Shown: positions 43,781 to 46,084 of the stretch, piece by piece | How the letters are laid out: each line of letters begins with the position of its first letter | How positions within the stretch are numbered: position 1 is the first letter of the stretch | From: Blautia faecis | Lineage (GTDB): Bacteria; Bacillota; Clostridia; Lachnospirales; Lachnospiraceae | DNA: 46,084 nucleotides | NCBI RefSeq assembly: GCF_020554845.1 | Contig: NZ_JAJCIA010000033.1 | Span: forward strand, 1-46,084 | Direction of reading: 5' to 3' | The notes under the pieces: model-generated | Databases searched by the model: none | What the model saw: only the letters and a program-made list of their open reading frames with translations | Told to the model about the DNA's origin: nothing | Position numbers and translations under genes: made by a program

Positions 43781-45046
43781 CATAATCCGGATAATCTCTT
43801 TATCCGTTTCGCACATACCTTCCTTCGCCAGCTGTCCCACGTTCCGGATGGTATTTTCCACACCGTGGGTAACGATTCCATCACCTCCGTAGAACTGCTG
43901 TCCCTGTATGTACATTTCATAGCCCATGATTCCGGCATCGACTGCTGCTGAAATCTTGGCTGCGCAGGAGGCTTTCGCTCCGTCACAGATGATTCCGGAA
44001 ACAATTGCCAGGGAATTCACGATTGTATGTGCAATTACTTCATAATCGCCGCCGTAGAGATAAGCAATTCCCGCACCGCTTCCGCAGCCTGCACTTACTG
44101 CACCGCAATAGGCAGAAAGAGTTCCGATTCCAGTCTTCAGATGAATGGTTACAAGATTGGAAAGCACCAGGGCGCGAAGCATTTTGTCATGGGAAACCTG
44201 CAGCTCTCTGGCAAATTCAATGACCGGAATGCTGGCAGTCATACCCTGGTTGCCGCTTCCGGAGTTAATCACCACAGGAAGCTCGCAGCCATTCATTCGG
44301 GCATCGGAACCGGCTGCTGCCTTGGCTCTGGCACGGATCTTAATATTGTCGCCGTAGGTGTGAAGAAGGACTTTTCCGATGTTCGCTCCATAGTTTCCGC
44401 GAAGTCCCTCCTCAGAAATGGCTGTATTGTAACGGATCTGACGCTCCAGAACCTCCTTTACATCTTCTGTGTCAACAGTGTTGGCAAAGTCGATAATGTC
44501 TTCTATGTTTAATATGGAATGGTCGGTCTTTTTCTCTTCCTTACCTGAACAGACATCTTTCTGGAAAACAGGCTGGCCGTTTTTCTCAATAAGGATGATG
44601 TTGGTGTGAGTATCTACAATGCGAACACGGGCCGTTTCAGTACCTTGAGTTACGGTCAGATCGATTTCAAATACATGCCCGGTGGATGCCGGAGTGATCT
44701 TGGGTTTCACCTGATCCATGTAGGACTTGATTTCCTCCTTCTGACCGGGTGTTACTCTTGCAATTACTTCAAGGAGCGCTTCCGCATCGCCTGCGATCAC
44801 ACCCGCGCACAGAGCAGCTGCAATTCCCCTCATGCCGCCAGTATTGGGAACGATGACGCTTTTTACATTTTTGATAATATTTCCACTTACTTTAATATCC
44901 AGCTGTTCCGGCAGATTACCTAAAGTTTTTCTCGCCACTGCGCCTGCATAGGCAATGGCAATGGGTTCGGTACATCCCATTGCAGGAACCAGTTCTTCCT
45001 CTAGGATTTTTACGTAAGCCTGGTATTTTTCATCACTTTTGTGCAA
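43766..45046 (-). CDS. UPF0597-family L-cysteine desulfidase / serine-dehydratase-like Fe-S enzyme
   Basis: About 426 residues from the TTG at 45046, which sits 6 nt after GAGGAG. An ATG at 45073 would fall on the predicted transcription start and lacks a ribosome binding site, so TTG is preferred. The family includes archaeal L-cysteine desulfidase and the enterobacterial cysteine-catabolic enzyme. Conserved cysteines likely to bind a [4Fe-4S] cluster are in PAMGCTEP, VSAGCGSGAGI and GIICDGAKASC. Expected reaction: L-cysteine to pyruvate, ammonia and sulfide, or deamination of a related amino acid. Its neighbour is an oligopeptide importer, which could supply the amino acid. The stop codon lies in a repeat element. 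Confidence 0.82.
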   Translation of the reverse strand: MHKSDEKYQAYVKILEEELVPAMGCTEPIAIAYAGAVARKTLGNLPEQLDIKVSGNIIKNVKSVIVPNTGGMRGIAAALCAGVIAGDAEALLEVIARVTPGQKEEIKSYMDQVKPKITPASTGHVFEIDLTVTQGTETARVRIVDTHTNIILIEKNGQPVFQKDVCSGKEEKKTDHSILNIEDIIDFANTVDTEDVKEVLERQIRYNTAISEEGLRGNYGANIGKVLLHTYGDNIKIRARAKAAAGSDARMNGCELPVVINSGSGNQGMTASIPVIEFARELQVSHDKMLRALVLSNLVTIHLKTGIGTLSAYCGAVSAGCGSGAGIAYLYGGDYEVIAHTIVNSLAIVSGIICDGAKASCAAKISAAVDAGIMGYEMYIQGQQFYGGDGIVTHGVENTIRNVGQLAKEGMCETDKEIIRIMVERG

Positions 45047-45080
45047 TGTTTTCTCCTCGCTTTCGCACAACATTATAAAT

Positions 45081-45109
45081 ACTTTAGCACACTATCTTCT
45101 TAAAATCAA
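45081..45109 (-). promoter_or_regulatory. Promoter of the desulfidase-like gene
   Basis: On the minus strand TTGATT (45104-45109), 17 bp and TAAAGT (45081-45086). The predicted start is near 45074, right at the in-frame ATG, which supports translation from the TTG at 45046. Confidence 0.6.
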
Positions 45110-45236
45110 TTAATTCCAGAAATTTTATATTTAGAAAAATCCCGAACTATATTTGTGAATTTTGTTTTTGTTAATCACTTCGCGAATATAATCCTGATAC
45201 AGATTTTTTATTTGGAATCAGATCAGAGGATTCTTT

Positions 45237-45974
45237 TTAGAAATAGTCATATCCGCCATGAATGTCTACAACGCTTCCATTCATGTATCCATTTTTCAGA
45301 ACTTCGTATGCCATATCTGCCACTTCTGAGATCTCACCAAAGCGGTGAAGCGCAATCTTACGGTTAATGCGTTCATAGCTTTCCGGAGTGCGGTTCTTAT
45401 GCCAGCTGGTTTCAATAAATCCCGGGGCAATGGCATTGACCCGGATCTGCTTTGGTTCCAGTTCTTTTACCAGAGATTTGGTAAGGAAATGAATGGCGGA
45501 TTTGGTGACACCATACACCAGAGAGGAGGAATAAGCCTGCTGTCCTGCGTAGGAGCCTGTAAAAAGAATGCTGCCGCCTTCGCTCATAATGGGGCGAAGT
45601 TCTTTCACCAGAAATACCGGAACAGACAGGTTGGTATTCACAATTTTGGTCCATTCGTTGAAGGTGTAGTCTTCATATTTCGCATAGGTGCTGATTCCTA
45701 CATTGTTTACCAGCCAGTCTACACGGCTTGCTTCTTCTTTGATCCGGGATACAAATTTCATCATTTCATCATAGGATGACATATCAGCCTGGAGCAACCG
45801 GATTTTTTTCTGATTTTCCTCTGTTTGTGCATGAAGAAATTCCTCCGCCTGCTCCGTGTTATGTCCATAGCTCACATATAAAATATCGTCCGACGCAGAA
45901 TTTTCCAGAATTTTCTCCGCAATCCCTCTTCCGATTCCAGATGTACCGCCGGTGATTATGGTTACTTTGCTCAT
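45237..45974 (-). CDS. Short-chain dehydrogenase/reductase (SDR)
   Basis: A 245-residue classical SDR. The cofactor loop is TGGTSGIGRG (8-17), the structural motif NNVG (about 92-95), and the catalytic triad is the serine of TGSYAG with YGVTK (Tyr and Lys). The C-terminal NAIAPGFIET is typical of the FabG-like group. It reduces a carbonyl or oxidises an alcohol with NAD(P)H. The substrate is not predictable from sequence: 3-oxoacyl-ACP, sugar and steroid reductases all share this plan. It starts after GAGGA. No obvious operon partner inside the window. Confidence 0.88.
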   Translation of the reverse strand: MSKVTIITGGTSGIGRGIAEKILENSASDDILYVSYGHNTEQAEEFLHAQTEENQKKIRLLQADMSSYDEMMKFVSRIKEEASRVDWLVNNVGISTYAKYEDYTFNEWTKIVNTNLSVPVFLVKELRPIMSEGGSILFTGSYAGQQAYSSSLVYGVTKSAIHFLTKSLVKELEPKQIRVNAIAPGFIETSWHKNRTPESYERINRKIALHRFGEISEVADMAYEVLKNGYMNGSVVDIHGGYDYF

Positions 45975-46001
45975 GGGGTGTCCTCTTTTCTGTATATTTT
46001 A

Positions 46002-46030
46002 TTACTATTTAGTGTGTTGAAAGTTGTTAA
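46002..46030 (-). promoter_or_regulatory. Possible promoter of the SDR gene
   Basis: On the minus strand TTAACA (46025-46030), a 17-bp spacer and TAGTAA (46002-46007), 28 bp before the SDR start. Moderate matches only. The last 55 bases of the window hold no feature I recognise. Confidence 0.4.
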
Positions 46031-46084
46031 AGGCGGACGCATTCGGACAATGGTGATTGCTCACTCGCCGGCGCAACGCTCCAG

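Overview
The window looks like a chromosomal segment of a gut anaerobe of the Lachnospiraceae (Clostridia), plausibly Blautia or a close relative. The evidence is strong AGGAGG ribosome binding sites, a reverse-type rubrerythrin next to PerR, a GH3 beta-glucosidase with reversed domain order, GH94 phosphorylases, and a clostridial rpmG-secE-nusG-rplK-rplA block. The genus is inference only. I see no tRNA, rRNA, CRISPR array, prophage or complete insertion sequence.

Layout. (1) 1-1.4 kb: perR and a reverse rubrerythrin, each behind a promoter carrying the same PerR-box-like operator. (2) 1.6-6 kb: two envelope/secreted proteins of unknown function, a minimal Ser/Thr kinase and a divergent XRE-type regulator. 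(3) 6-10.7 kb: a Na+/H+ antiporter with a structured leader, a 5'-truncated Rpn-type nuclease gene, an iron-type alcohol dehydrogenase and a D,D-carboxypeptidase. (4) 11-23.4 kb: a beta-glucan-oligosaccharide regulon, with a sugar ABC importer and permuted GH3 beta-glucosidase in one operon, two GH94 phosphorylases in another and an AraC regulator between them. Both operon promoters share a 21-bp element in the same position relative to -10. (5) 23.5-25.7 kb: rpmG-secE-nusG-rplK-rplA, ended by a terminator. (6) 25.9-37.7 kb: a biosynthetic operon, transcribed as MATE exporter fused to an anti-sigma-type ATPase, then a three-module NRPS with a reductase terminus, a STAS protein and an Sfp-type phosphopantetheinyl transferase. 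(7) 38-46 kb: an oligopeptide ABC importer, an iron-sulfur L-cysteine desulfidase/serine dehydratase-like enzyme and a short-chain dehydrogenase.

How the genes work together. The NRPS reads A-T-C-A-T-C-A-T-R. With no starter condensation domain and a reductive terminus it should release a tripeptide aldehyde or alcohol with a free amino end. The PPTase activates the carrier domains, and the MATE protein is the obvious exporter. The most unusual feature is that the exporter carries a SpoIIAB/RsbW-like ATPase at its C-terminus while the operon also encodes a STAS protein with the phosphorylatable serine. That is a kinase/antagonist pair with the kinase half built into a transporter and no sigma factor gene nearby. 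The sugar regulon imports oligosaccharides, then splits them by phosphorolysis (GH94) and hydrolysis (GH3).

A second structural theme is a family of long-hairpin, MITE-like elements with 19-bp terminal inverted repeats. There are two 166-bp copies and two internally deleted copies of about 90 bp. In both short copies the terminal repeat supplies the last codons and the stop codon of the adjacent gene.
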